In this document: positions 23,934-33,430 of the stretch, piece after piece
Numbering within the stretch: the stretch's first letter is position 1
Layout of the letters: each line of letters starts with the position of its first letter
Origin: an uncultured Bryobacterales bacterium
GTDB taxonomy: Bacteria > Acidobacteriota > Terriglobia > Bryobacterales > UBA6623
DNA: 64,000 nucleotides
Assembly: GCA_951813065.1 (NCBI GenBank)
Contig: CATOTH010000005.1
Location: 310,001 to 374,000 of the forward strand
Direction of reading: 5' to 3'
Notes under the pieces: generated by a model
What the model saw: only the letters and a program-made list of their open reading frames with translations
What the model was told of the DNA's origin: nothing
Database searches by the model: none
Program-made: the position numbers and the translations under genes

Positions 23934-25403
23934 TCATTGGCCGTCTTTCGAAAGTTGGAAGACGATTCGCGGGTCCTCCTGTTTGGCCTTCATTTGCTTG
24001 AAAGTTTCGAGCGCCCGCAGGCTCATCTCCATTTGACCGAGCCTGCGATAGGTCATGGCGAGTTGATATTGCGACGCAGCGTCTTCCGGATCCGCCGCAA
24101 TCGCCGCTCGAAATTCCTCGATCGCTAGAGTCGGCTGCTTGAGAGTGTTCCGCAGCTTACCCATTGCAAGACGAGACGGGGCAAACGTAGGCCGAAGCTG
24201 GATCGACTCGCTCAATAGCCGTTCGGCTTCGACGAGGCTCTCCGGCCGCTCCCTCGAACCCCCTTCGATCAAGCTGATCGCCTGAAAGTAGTAAGCTTGA
24301 GCAGCCGCGGAATTGGTACGAAGCCAGCGCGCGGCGGCTCGATCCAGCGCCTTCCATGAGCGATTGAGGTAGTGCGCCTCACACAGCGCCGCCAGGGCCA
24401 ACTCGAGGTCGGGTTCAATTTGCAACGCCGTTTCCAAGTGCCGTAGACCCTCCTCGTCCGAACCGCCGCGGGCAATCTGCGCAACCCCTAGGCCCAGATG
24501 CAGGCGGGCGGATTCAGGAAGGTTCCTCAAGCCCGCTTCGAGATAGGCGGACGCGGCCGCGAACGATCGATGAAACAGCAGCAGCTCCGCCAGGTTTAGC
24601 CAGTACTGCTCGGTTTTCGGGTCAAGAGCGACGGCTTGGCGCATGCGTTCCTCGGCACGCTCCGGGTCGCCGAGCTTGTACTCGGCGTAGCCAGCCAGGG
24701 CGTGCCACTCGGCGGCTTGGGAGGGAGCGGGATCGAATCCGGCCAGAATTGCTCGGACCTTCTCGTAACGCCCACGCGAGGAGGCGTCGCGAGCGAGCGT
24801 GAGGAGCGCGGGCGCGAGCGACGGTCGCTGCATGAGCGCATCTCGGAGCGTCTCCCGAGCGCTGGTTTTCTGCCCTGTGAGCGCCAACACCTCGGCTAAT
24901 GCGATACGTATCGGGACGTCGCCCGGCGCCAGCTCGGAAGCCGCTTTCAAATGACGCAGGGCTTCCTCGTGGGCGCCTGCGTCCAACTGGATCCGCCCGA
25001 GGTTGTGGTGAGCGGTGACGTTGTTGGGATCAGCTCGCAGAGAGGCCGCGAACTGCTCCATCGCCTCGTCGCGTTCCCCGCGCCGCAACAACTCGATCCC
25101 GAGATTGTTGCGGCTGTCGGCGAAACTCGGACTGAGCTCGACGCTCTTGCGAAACGCCGCTTCCGCCTTTGCCCTGTCTCCCTGGCGAGCTGCGCAGAGG
25201 CCAAGCAGATTGTGCGGAGCATAGAGCTTCGGCTGAGTCTCAACAAGCCTCGCCGCTATCTCGCACGCCTCCGTCCAGCCCCCCTCGCGCGCGCGGGCTA
25301 CCGCGTCGTTGTAACTGGCGGACTCCACTGATTGAGGCTGACCCAAGGCGCTCGCCACCGCAATCCAGCCTAGCGCTAGATGTGAAGTCCGCCTCGCTCT
25401 CAC
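23934..25403 (-). CDS. Exported tetratricopeptide-repeat protein
   Basis: A 489-residue protein; the GTG at 25403 directly follows the TAG of the receptor gene, so the two are coupled. After a signal (LALGWIAVASALGQ) come at least ten TPR units, for example PHNLLGLCAARQGDRAKAEAAFRKSVELSP, NNLGIELLRRGERDEAMEQFAASLRADP and HHNLGRIQLDAGAHEEALRHLKAASELAP. TPR proteins of this kind act as periplasmic scaffolds. Position between an Oar-like receptor and a glycosidase suggests a role in assembling or presenting substrates for uptake, which is inference. Confidence 0.88.
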   Translation of the reverse strand: MRARRTSHLALGWIAVASALGQPQSVESASYNDAVARAREGGWTEACEIAARLVETQPKLYAPHNLLGLCAARQGDRAKAEAAFRKSVELSPSFADSRNNLGIELLRRGERDEAMEQFAASLRADPNNVTAHHNLGRIQLDAGAHEEALRHLKAASELAPGDVPIRIALAEVLALTGQKTSARETLRDALMQRPSLAPALLTLARDASSRGRYEKVRAILAGFDPAPSQAAEWHALAGYAEYKLGDPERAEERMRQAVALDPKTEQYWLNLAELLLFHRSFAAASAYLEAGLRNLPESARLHLGLGVAQIARGGSDEEGLRHLETALQIEPDLELALAALCEAHYLNRSWKALDRAAARWLRTNSAAAQAYYFQAISLIEGGSRERPESLVEAERLLSESIQLRPTFAPSRLAMGKLRNTLKQPTLAIEEFRAAIAADPEDAASQYQLAMTYRRLGQMEMSLRALETFKQMKAKQEDPRIVFQLSKDGQ

Positions 25404-28400
25404 CTAGAACTCCAGTCGCAAGGCGAACTGGATCACTCGTGGGTCCTGGTTCTTCGTAAGAATCCTCCCGAAGTTCAACCCGTTCGCCGCCAAGTTGGGA
25501 TTCCTCAAGTTTGGGTGGTTGAAGGCATTGTAAAACTCCGTACGGAACTGCAACCTTACCGTCTCGGCGAGGGCGAAGTTTTTCTGGATGCTGGCGTCGA
25601 AGAAGCTTGACGAGGGTCCTTGAATGATGCCCGTCCCGGAGTTGCCGAACGTCAACGGCGTCGGCGCCGTGAATGCGGAAGGATCGATCCAATTGGCCGC
25701 CGTGGGGTTGCTGACGACTCCGCTGCCAATGCGATTCGGGCGCACCGACCTGATGCCGACGTTGGCCACGTCGCCGTTCCAACTCGGCGTCAGCAGCCTA
25801 CCGCTCTGGTGTAGAATCGCGAAACCGGTGAGAGTCCAGCCTCCCAGAATTTGATTGACAACGCCTTTCTTGTTCAACCACCTGCGACCGCCGCCAAACG
25901 GCAGGTCGATCAAGAAATGAAACTTGTCGAGATGCGGGACGTAGTTGCCCGGGCCGTAGAAGAGGTCCCGATTGTAGGGATCCACCACTGAAACACGTTC
26001 CATCGTCTTGGCCCAGGTATGCGACCACTGGAAGGTGTAGTGCGAGGACTGCTTACGAATCACGAACTCCAGCGCGTCATAGCGAGAGTGGCCTTCGCGG
26101 AAGCGGCTACTGATGTTGGGTCCGAAGGTCTGGAATGGGCGCCGGGCGGCCACCGCACCTGCCCCAGCCGCGGGTTGATTGATGTTCCAGCCTGATTCCA
26201 ATTTCTTACTGTTCTGATCCTGGAAGTTGACCTCTCCGACGATGTTCCACGGCAGCTCTCTCTGGATGCCGAAGTTGAGTTGCTGAAGGTAAGGAGAGCG
26301 CATGTAAGGGTCCCGGTAGTGGGCGCTCGGCGGCGGGAGCGAGGACACCCCGGTCGAGAAGGGATCGTCGATCGAGAACGATGGTTGGTCCGCGGTGTTG
26401 GTCACCGCGACCCCGCCCCCATACGGAATCGAGCTGGTGTTGCTGAACGCGATGTTGCCGTCTTCTAACAAGTAGTAAATACCGTAGCCTCCCCGGACGA
26501 CAGTCTTGTTGTCATTGAACGGCCTCCACGCGAAGCCGATGCGAGGAGCGAAGTTATTGTGATCTCCAAACCCCAGAGTCCGGCTCGGAAGGCCAGCTTG
26601 GCTGGCCGTAACGAGGCTGTCCTGATAGGACTGCAAGATGAAGGGATCGGGCACGCCGTTCGAGACGACTTGATCCCCGGCCAGGGCCATCTTCTCGAGC
26701 TCCGGGTCAAAGTTGCCCCATAGGTTGGACGCCTCCGTAGGTAGTGTATTGAGCTCGTAGCGCAGCCCCAGGCTCAGCGTCAACGAGGAGCTGACCTTCC
26801 AATCGTCCTGCACGTAAGCGACATGGCTGGCGTAGTTCTGTTTCCGAGTAACGAAGCCCAGGCTTTCGCTGGCGGTAAACGGAAACCCGAGCAAGTAGTC
26901 GCCCGGACCTGTGCCGGTGTAGGCACCGGTGAAGCTCATCACGAACTGGTACTCCGGACTCCCGTCCTTCTCCAAAATACGAGGGTTGAGCGACACGCCC
27001 GCCTTGAGAATGTGGTTTCCGCGTACGTGCGTGACGTTCTGAACGAACTCGTAGGCGTTCTGACGGAACCCCAGCGGAAAGCCCCATTGGTGGAACCCGG
27101 AAGTATCGGTGATAAACATCGTCGGGAGCCTTTCCGGCGGCGGCTGAACTGAGCCAAATCCGCGGATCGCTTGCGTCGGCAGCATGTCGAGCGCCTGCGA
27201 TTGCAACAGAAGGCGCTCGTAGTGGTAGCCGAAGCGGGTCTCACTGGTCAGGTTGGGGCTCCAGATTCTGGTCCAACCGACGCCGGCGTTTTGGAACGTG
27301 AACTCTTCGTTGTGGTTGATGCTGGTCGCCGTCAGCGGCGCGGAGATACCGTTTCGCGGTTGCCGGCTGAAGCGAAAAAATAGAGAATCATTGGACGATA
27401 TCTGGTAGTCGACTCGTCCAATATACTGGTCCCAATCACGGCTCGTCGTGAACGGGCGGATCAGGTTGTTCTGAAAGCCGGGAAGGTTGGCCGGAGCGAG
27501 CATCGCGTCCATCAGAGCTAGAGAGACCGGATTCAGCCGCGAGGCAGGAATCACGTTACCGGGGAACGGCTCGCCGGTCTCGGGGTCGTTGACGACCTTG
27601 GGATATCCGGTGAAATCGCCACGCCGCATAGCGTCAGTAAACACCGTGCCCAGGGGCTGAACGCTCGAGCGTTCGCGCTGGCCCTCCCAGTTGAAGAAGA
27701 AGAACAACTTGTTCCCTATGATCGGCCCGCCGATGTTGGCGCCGTACTGGTTGCGCTTGAGTTTGTCCTGCTGATGGCTGACATAGTTGCCGGCGTTCAG
27801 CGCCCGGTTGCGCAGGTATTCCCAAGCTGCGCCATGAAACGAGTTGGTGCCCGCTTTGGTGACCAAGTGCAACTGAGCGCCGCCGCGCCCGAACTCCGCC
27901 GAGAACAAGCTGCGGTCGATGCGGAACTCTTGAATCGAGTCGAGCGAAGGATTCATCGCCGGACCGTTCCAGACGTTGAACGTGTTGTCGACGCCGTCGA
28001 CAGTGTAGCCATTCTTGTTCTGACTGGTGCCGCCAACGGTGAGAGCGGTGGCAAATTGGGTAATCAAAGCGCCGCCGGTCGATCCGCTAGTACGGACTCC
28101 GGGCAGTAGCGCGGCGAGCTGGCTGAACTCGCGGCCGCGCACGGGCATGTCTTTGACTTCGCGGCGTGAGACGACGCTTCCCACCACAGCCGTATCCGTC
28201 TGGAGAAGTGCGCCCCCGCCCACCACTTCCACGGTGGTTGTGACCTCGCCCACGACGAGCGGCACATCGACACGGACGATCTCTCCGACACGCACTTCGA
28301 TGCCCGGATAGAGGGCGGTTTGAAAACCCTCCGACGTCACCGTGACCCGGTATACGCCGCTGTCGAGATAGCTAAATGAGTACAGACCCTGATCGCTTGT

Positions 28401-28592
28401 TGTGGCCGTGCGCTGACCTCCCGTCTGCTCATTCTGTAGGATGACCTCCGCCTCCTGAATGGCGGCCCCGCTTGGATCCGTGACATTCCCTTGCACGGTC
28501 CCCGTGGGAATCTGAGCAGAAAGGGCCGCTGCAAGTAGGAGCCCACAGCCGATCCAAGTATGCGCTGAAAGAACCCGGTTGTTGCGTTTCAT
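25404..28592 (-). CDS. Oar-like TonB-dependent outer-membrane receptor with carboxypeptidase-regulatory domain
   Basis: 1062 residues from the ATG at 28592 (MKRNNRVLSAHTWIG); the open frame upstream is not coding. After a signal ending ALSAQ comes a CarboxypepD_reg-like domain (TGTVQGNVTDPSGAAIQEAEVILQNEQTG, GLYSFSYLDSGVYRVTV). The plug domain follows (VKDMPVRGREFSQLAALLPGV, TVDGVDN, ALNAGNY) and then a ~800-residue barrel ending in an aromatic strand (VIQFALRLEF). This is the 1000-1100-residue Oar/TonB type expanded in Acidobacteria and used for large substrates. It heads an operon with the TPR and glycosidase-like genes. Confidence 0.93.
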   Translation of the reverse strand: MKRNNRVLSAHTWIGCGLLLAAALSAQIPTGTVQGNVTDPSGAAIQEAEVILQNEQTGGQRTATTSDQGLYSFSYLDSGVYRVTVTSEGFQTALYPGIEVRVGEIVRVDVPLVVGEVTTTVEVVGGGALLQTDTAVVGSVVSRREVKDMPVRGREFSQLAALLPGVRTSGSTGGALITQFATALTVGGTSQNKNGYTVDGVDNTFNVWNGPAMNPSLDSIQEFRIDRSLFSAEFGRGGAQLHLVTKAGTNSFHGAAWEYLRNRALNAGNYVSHQQDKLKRNQYGANIGGPIIGNKLFFFFNWEGQRERSSVQPLGTVFTDAMRRGDFTGYPKVVNDPETGEPFPGNVIPASRLNPVSLALMDAMLAPANLPGFQNNLIRPFTTSRDWDQYIGRVDYQISSNDSLFFRFSRQPRNGISAPLTATSINHNEEFTFQNAGVGWTRIWSPNLTSETRFGYHYERLLLQSQALDMLPTQAIRGFGSVQPPPERLPTMFITDTSGFHQWGFPLGFRQNAYEFVQNVTHVRGNHILKAGVSLNPRILEKDGSPEYQFVMSFTGAYTGTGPGDYLLGFPFTASESLGFVTRKQNYASHVAYVQDDWKVSSSLTLSLGLRYELNTLPTEASNLWGNFDPELEKMALAGDQVVSNGVPDPFILQSYQDSLVTASQAGLPSRTLGFGDHNNFAPRIGFAWRPFNDNKTVVRGGYGIYYLLEDGNIAFSNTSSIPYGGGVAVTNTADQPSFSIDDPFSTGVSSLPPPSAHYRDPYMRSPYLQQLNFGIQRELPWNIVGEVNFQDQNSKKLESGWNINQPAAGAGAVAARRPFQTFGPNISSRFREGHSRYDALEFVIRKQSSHYTFQWSHTWAKTMERVSVVDPYNRDLFYGPGNYVPHLDKFHFLIDLPFGGGRRWLNKKGVVNQILGGWTLTGFAILHQSGRLLTPSWNGDVANVGIRSVRPNRIGSGVVSNPTAANWIDPSAFTAPTPLTFGNSGTGIIQGPSSSFFDASIQKNFALAETVRLQFRTEFYNAFNHPNLRNPNLAANGLNFGRILTKNQDPRVIQFALRLEF

Positions 28593-28806
28593 AGTACACG
28601 ACGAGTATGCTGGCACCGGCGGCGGGTCGAAAAGCGAAATCGCATCAGATGTCCAAAGGGTTGGACGTGAATTCGCGGGCTCCCTTGTTTGATTGGCGAG
28701 GCACCGGATACGATGGCGCAAGAAGTGGCGGAGAGGGGATAGCGCGTCAGCGATAGAAGGGCGGTGTGCCTCATGCGCGCCAGGGCTCGGCTCTCACGAT
28801 TGTTCG

Positions 28807-30069
28807 ATGACCTCCTCGCCCGGCATCCTCGCGACCTTCTCTCGGCAGCAATGGCTGATCGCGATCCTGCTGTTCGTCATGATCCTCTTGAACTACCTGG
28901 ATCGGGCGGTTCTCTCGCTGCTAAGTCCTGTCATCCGGGAAGAGTTCCAACTCACCCAAGTCGACTACGCGTTGGCGGTCAACGCCTTCTTGGTCGCCTA
29001 CGGAATCATGTACTTCGGCTCGGGTTTGATATTGGACCGACTCGGCTCTCGTAGGGGCTTGGGCCTGTTCGTTGTGCTTTGGTCGGTGGTCTGCGGCCTA
29101 CACGCCGCGATCTCCGGCCTCTACAGTCTGATGGCGTACCGGTTCTTGCTGGGCCTTTCTGAACCCGGCGGCTGGACCGGCGCGGTAAAGACGGTGTCGG
29201 AACGGTTCCTGCCCGCGCAACGCAGCATCGCCGCAGGCATCTTTACCAGCGGCGCCGGAGTAGGATTGCTGATCGCGCCTCCGCTCGTCGTATGGATCAG
29301 CCTTACTTACGGATGGCGCAGCGCGTTTCTGCTCCCCGGCATATTGGGGCTCATCTGGTTGCCCCTTTGGCTCCTGGCCACTCGTCAGCCAGGCGCGGCG
29401 GCGCGCCTGGCGGCGGCCGCCAAGCCGTCTCGGATCCGCGAAGTCGTGCCGCGACTGTTGCGGACACCGAGCTCGCTGGCCTATGTCGCCACTCGATTCT
29501 TCGGCGATACAACCGGTTACTTCTTTCTGTTCTGGTTGCCAGAATATCTGGTTAGCTCGAAAGGGTTCACGCTACAAGAAGTCGGGACGCTCGCCTGGAT
29601 TCCGTTTCTTTGGAACGACATCGGCGCCCTGGCGGGCGGGTATGTCTCTGGGCTTATCGTCCAACGGCGAAACCGCCCCCTCGAGGCCAGAAAGATATCG
29701 ATGAGCGCCGCCGCGCTATTCGTCTTCGCGGGAGTCCTGCTTCAAGGTGCCTTAGGCGTCGTGGGCATACTCTTGTCGATTAGTCTTTGCACTTTTGGCG
29801 TCGGGGTCTGGGCCAGCAACATGCACGCCGTCGCGGCCGACGGCTTTCCTCAGGAAGAAGTAGCGACAGTGCACGGCTTGGCGGGCTCAGCCGGCGCGGT
29901 CGGCGGCGTGCTGTTCAACACGGTAGTTGGATACCTGAGTATGCAAGGCGACTTCTTTTTCGCTTTCGTGATCCTCGTCGCCCTGCAGCCTCTCGGCGTG
30001 GGCGCTTTGTGGATCTGGCTGCCGGAACGCGAAACCTCACCTTTGGGGGCCGCAAACCACACGGCTTGA
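28807..30069 (+). CDS. MFS transporter, probable sugar-acid (hexuronate-type) permease
   Basis: 420 residues with twelve predicted membrane helices, from the ATG at 28807 (MTSSPGILATFSRQQW). The first helix region has LNYLDRAVLSLLSPVIREEF, the anion:cation symporter (ACS, ExuT/GudP) hallmark NYxDR. The loop LILDRLGSRRG and the later GLSEPGGWTGAVKTVSERFLP also match that subfamily. Expected role: proton-coupled uptake of hexuronates, aldarates or similar acids. It is divergent from the receptor operon, with a 214-bp shared control region at 28593-28806. The dehydratases elsewhere in the window are plausible consumers. Confidence 0.85.
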   Translation: MTSSPGILATFSRQQWLIAILLFVMILLNYLDRAVLSLLSPVIREEFQLTQVDYALAVNAFLVAYGIMYFGSGLILDRLGSRRGLGLFVVLWSVVCGLHAAISGLYSLMAYRFLLGLSEPGGWTGAVKTVSERFLPAQRSIAAGIFTSGAGVGLLIAPPLVVWISLTYGWRSAFLLPGILGLIWLPLWLLATRQPGAAARLAAAAKPSRIREVVPRLLRTPSSLAYVATRFFGDTTGYFFLFWLPEYLVSSKGFTLQEVGTLAWIPFLWNDIGALAGGYVSGLIVQRRNRPLEARKISMSAAALFVFAGVLLQGALGVVGILLSISLCTFGVGVWASNMHAVAADGFPQEEVATVHGLAGSAGAVGGVLFNTVVGYLSMQGDFFFAFVILVALQPLGVGALWIWLPERETSPLGAANHTA

Positions 30070-30340
30070 CCCGAGAATAATGCTTCCTGATTCCCTAGCA
30101 ACTTCATCCAGAGTTCAAGCACCAATTCTCGGGTACGTGGCACTGCGAGTCCAACGGGTTCGTCGTTTCGTGGCCGCCCGAGCCTTACCACTGTGATCGC
30201 AGCCCGGTGCTGGGCGGCGGCAGGCACGGGCAGCTTTCGCAATCGTAGGTCCAGTGTTCGTGTTTCTTGCGCTAAATGCTTGACATTAAACGAATTATAT
30301 GCGATCATAATAGGTATCTGGAGCGTATCCACCGCCCTCC

Positions 30341-30679
30341 ATGCCCAAGAACAAGGTCCAGTTCCAGAAAGGCCTCAGCCTCCGGGCCTTCCTCCAGCGC
30401 TACGACTCCGAGTCCCAGTGCGAGCAGGCGCTATGCCGCATCCGCTGGCCCCGCGGCCTCGACTGCCCCGCCTGCGGCTCCTCCAGCTTCTGCCGCCTGC
30501 GCTCGCGCCGCCTGCTCCAGTGCAACCGCTGCAAGCGCCAGGTCTCGCTGCTGGCCGGCACGATCTTCCAGTCCACCAAGCTCCCCCTCACCACCTGGTT
30601 CCTCGCCATCTACCTGCTGGCGCAGTCCAAGAACGGCCTCTCGGCGCTGGCGCTGGGACGCCAGCTGGGCGTCACCTCT
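30341..30679 (+). pseudogene. IS1595-family transposase, N-terminal remnant
   Basis: The frame reads MPKNKVQFQKGLSLRAFLQRY, then ALCRIRWPRGLDCPACGSS, LLQCNRCKRQVSLLAGTIFQSTKLPLTTWF and ALALGRQLGV. The two CxxC pairs form the zinc ribbon of IS1595 transposases. The catalytic ISXO2 domain is absent because the frame passes at ~30680 into unrelated DNA. TTGACA at 30280-30285 may be part of its old promoter. The 270 bp before it show nothing else. Confidence 0.82.
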
Positions 30680-30711
30680 ACCTGTCCACTAATTCGTAGC
30701 CACCCCAGGGT

Positions 30712-31032
30712 GTGTCCCTGGAAGCGGTGCGCCGGGCGATTCTGCTGGGCAGCGTCCGCAAGTCGATGAGCCTGCTCGATGACCCGGGTGGCGAGCCGGT
30801 CCGCAGTCTGCGCTACTTCGCCAGCCTGCTGCAGGAAGTGCGGACGGAGTTATTCCCGGACTCCTACTGGCAGCACCTGCAGTTCAATCTCCGCCGTTGC
30901 GAGCGGCTCGGAAAGGAGCGAGACGCCGAAGCGCCCAGAAGTGCCTGTCCAGATTTGGAACAGGCAGATCCGGAAGCAGCGGTGCGGGAACCCTCATCCG
31001 CAGCAGGGGCAGCAAGGAAGGAGACTGGATGA
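30712..31032 (+). pseudogene. C-terminal fragment of an unknown mobile-element-associated protein
   Basis: The frame reads SLEAVRRAILLGSVRKSMSLLDDPGGEPVRSLRYFASLLQEV, then LFPDSYWQHLQFNLRRCERLG and an acidic tail. It lacks a plausible start region and follows the broken IS1595 gene. The pattern of a helical protein with a YW motif is seen in proteins of unknown function near transposons, but I cannot name it. Probably a fused remnant. Confidence 0.4.
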
Positions 31033-31116
31033 TGATGGTCTGGTATTGAGGTACAATCACTGCGGTCGGTAGTCAAAGTAGTAGCGGAGTCCACCTTAAA
31101 TTTGCCGACCGGCTGT

Positions 31117-31893
31117 CTAAACAACCCGGACCACCCCCCAGGTAATGCTTTGCCCGGTATCACGCAGGTAACCAGCAAGCGTTTGGACCGCTTCGGACCT
31201 TACCTGGTCGATGGTGCCGGTCACTCCTAGCGCGGCGATGCATTCACCAGTCTTGCTAAACACCGGCACCGCCACGCAACGAACCCCGATCTCCTCTTCT
31301 TGATCATCCACCGCATAGCCTTGTTGCCTGACTTTGGCCAGCTCCTTACTCAACTGATCACCATAGGCAATGGTGTGACGCGTGTATCGCGCGAAAGGTT
31401 CGCGCTCGAGGAACTGCACTAGCCTTGGCGCGGCCGCATGGGCGAGCAAGACTTTTCCTACGGCCGTGCAATGCAGGTTCGTATGTTTGCCCACATAGGT
31501 ATCGAACTGGATCAGGCCCGGTGCTTTTACCTTTTGGACATAGATAGCTTGATGGTGCTCCAAGATAGCCAAATGCACCGTTAGTTGCACGTTCTTCACT
31601 AACTTGTGGAGGTGAGTGAGCGCAATGTCGGGCAATAGTACGTTTCGCATCAATCCGCGCCCGAGATCCCACACCTTGACGGCAAGCGTGTACTTGCGCG
31701 AGCCGAGCTCGCGCAAGATATATCCGTGACGTTCCAAAGTCAACACAATCAGGTGCATCGTGCTCTTGGGAACGTTCAACTTGCGGCTGAGCTCGGAAAT
31801 ATTCCAGCCCCTTTGCGAAGCGTCCAAGAACTCGAGAACGCTGAGCGCACGCGCAATGGAGCCGAGGTGGGATTGCTCTTTTTCCGTACTCAT
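31117..31893 (-). CDS. IclR-family transcriptional regulator
   Basis: A 258-residue regulator. The N-terminal winged helix reads SIARALSVLEFLDASQRGWNISELSRKLNVPKSTMHLIVLTLERHGYI (in parts). The C-terminal GAF-like effector domain has TYVGKHTNLHCTAVGKVLLAH and EEEIGVRCVAVPVF. IclR proteins respond to aromatic or sugar acids and control catabolic operons. It is the last gene of the dehydratase-aminotransferase operon, 9 bp after the aminotransferase, and probably regulates that operon in response to its substrate. Confidence 0.93.
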   Translation of the reverse strand: MSTEKEQSHLGSIARALSVLEFLDASQRGWNISELSRKLNVPKSTMHLIVLTLERHGYILRELGSRKYTLAVKVWDLGRGLMRNVLLPDIALTHLHKLVKNVQLTVHLAILEHHQAIYVQKVKAPGLIQFDTYVGKHTNLHCTAVGKVLLAHAAAPRLVQFLEREPFARYTRHTIAYGDQLSKELAKVRQQGYAVDDQEEEIGVRCVAVPVFSKTGECIAALGVTGTIDQVRSEAVQTLAGYLRDTGQSITWGVVRVV

Positions 31894-31902
31894 GTCGCAA
31901 AC

Positions 31903-33330
31903 CTATCGGCGCATGCTTGCCAACCTGTGTGCCGTTACCTTGCCAGGGGCTTGTTCCTGTCGTGGCGAATCGTCCTCGGCCGCGAGCGCCCTGATAGGCA
32001 ACCCTTCCAACTCGGAGAGCGTCGCGGCAATTTGCTCCAGGGTAAGATCGATATCCGCTTCGGTGTGGGCAACTGAGATCGACCATTGCTTGGTCGCCAC
32101 CGGGAAGGGATAGATCCCGCGATCAATCAGCGCCCTGCGCATCCGGTTGTCCAAGTCGAACAAGTGATGCTCCGCCAGATCGTGCCAATCTCGTGGACAA
32201 TGATCCATGAAGTAGAGGCAGAACGCCGAACCCTGGCGCGCGACGGTCGCCTCGACATCCAGCTCCCGCACGATCGCCTCCATCCCCGTCTGCATCCGGT
32301 CTCCCAACCGGTCTACTCGTTCGTAGACTTCCCCGCCATTCATCAGCAGCCGCTCGATGGTGGCGATGGCCGCGACCGTCGGCGCAGGGTGCGAGTTGTA
32401 GGTGCCCGCCAGCAGCACGCGCCTCTTGAGATCGGGATCGGCGAACCAATCCATGTACTCCTTCTTGCCGCCCAGAGCCGCCATCGGGTAGCCGTTGGCG
32501 ATCGCCTTTCCAAACACAGCAAGATCCGGCAGTACGCCGAACAACTTCGAGCAACCGCCCACGGAATGCCGAAAACCTGTCTTCACCTCGTCGAATATCA
32601 GCAAAAACTTGTACTTATCGGCAAGGTCGCGCAGACCCGACAGATAGCCGGGTTGCGGATGCACGATTCCAACGTTCTGCAAGATAGGCTCGGTGATGAG
32701 CGAGCTGACCGGGTACCGCTCGCACACGTATTCGACCGACGCCAGGTCATTGAAGTTGACACTGTGGATCAATCGCTGATGATCCTCGGGCACCCCGGCG
32801 CTGATCGGATAGTAGGGATACTCGCCCGGTGACCTGCGCGGCCCGAGTTGCTCGAGCGGCGTCATCAGGTTATTCGAAACATCGTTGTGCCAGCCGTTGT
32901 AGCCGCCCTGTATGTTGATGACGTGATCTCTACCCGTTACCGCGCGCGCCAATCGGATGGCTTGATAGGTCGCCTCACTGCCGGTATTGAGCAACTGTAC
33001 CGACTCGGCCGCAGGCACGTGTTCGCAAAGCAACTCGGCCAGACGACCCTCGTGCACCGTCGTGCCCGATCCGAAGAGGCTCTGGCCGTCTCGTATCGCG
33101 CCGATCACCGCTTCGGTCACGTACGGGTCGTTGTGGCCCAGAAAGTGCGGGCCGAACGCGGCGTGATAGTCGATGTAGCGGTTTCCGTCGGCATCCCAAA
33201 CATAGGCGCCGTCCCCGCGAACAAAAACGATCTCTGGCCGCACGGCCCGGTTGATCGACACCACTCCGCCCGGAATAAAACGCCGATTGTGTTCGAGGAT
33301 TGCCGCTGATTCTGAGTATTGTTGGTTCAA
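31903..33330 (-). CDS. Class III aminotransferase, glutamate-1-semialdehyde aminomutase-like
   Basis: 475 residues of the PLP fold-type I class III family. Features are GSGTTVHEGRLAELL, the phosphate site LNTGSEATYQAIRLARAVTG, IFDEVKTGFRH and the Schiff-base lysine Lys275 in FGKAIANGYPMAALGG. It resembles HemL, but the setting (IclR and sugar-acid dehydratase, no heme genes) and the C-terminal extension argue for a catabolic aminotransferase or aminomutase and against heme synthesis. Substrate unknown. Confidence 0.85.
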   Translation of the reverse strand: MNQQYSESAAILEHNRRFIPGGVVSINRAVRPEIVFVRGDGAYVWDADGNRYIDYHAAFGPHFLGHNDPYVTEAVIGAIRDGQSLFGSGTTVHEGRLAELLCEHVPAAESVQLLNTGSEATYQAIRLARAVTGRDHVINIQGGYNGWHNDVSNNLMTPLEQLGPRRSPGEYPYYPISAGVPEDHQRLIHSVNFNDLASVEYVCERYPVSSLITEPILQNVGIVHPQPGYLSGLRDLADKYKFLLIFDEVKTGFRHSVGGCSKLFGVLPDLAVFGKAIANGYPMAALGGKKEYMDWFADPDLKRRVLLAGTYNSHPAPTVAAIATIERLLMNGGEVYERVDRLGDRMQTGMEAIVRELDVEATVARQGSAFCLYFMDHCPRDWHDLAEHHLFDLDNRMRRALIDRGIYPFPVATKQWSISVAHTEADIDLTLEQIAATLSELEGLPIRALAAEDDSPRQEQAPGKVTAHRLASMRR

Positions 33331-33430
33331 GATGTTTCCTTTTTTCTATTTAGAGATAGCCGCGATTCGCGAGCACCCAGATACCAGATAGTACATGGCC
33401 CCACCGTCCAACTATCTGGACGGATAGCGA

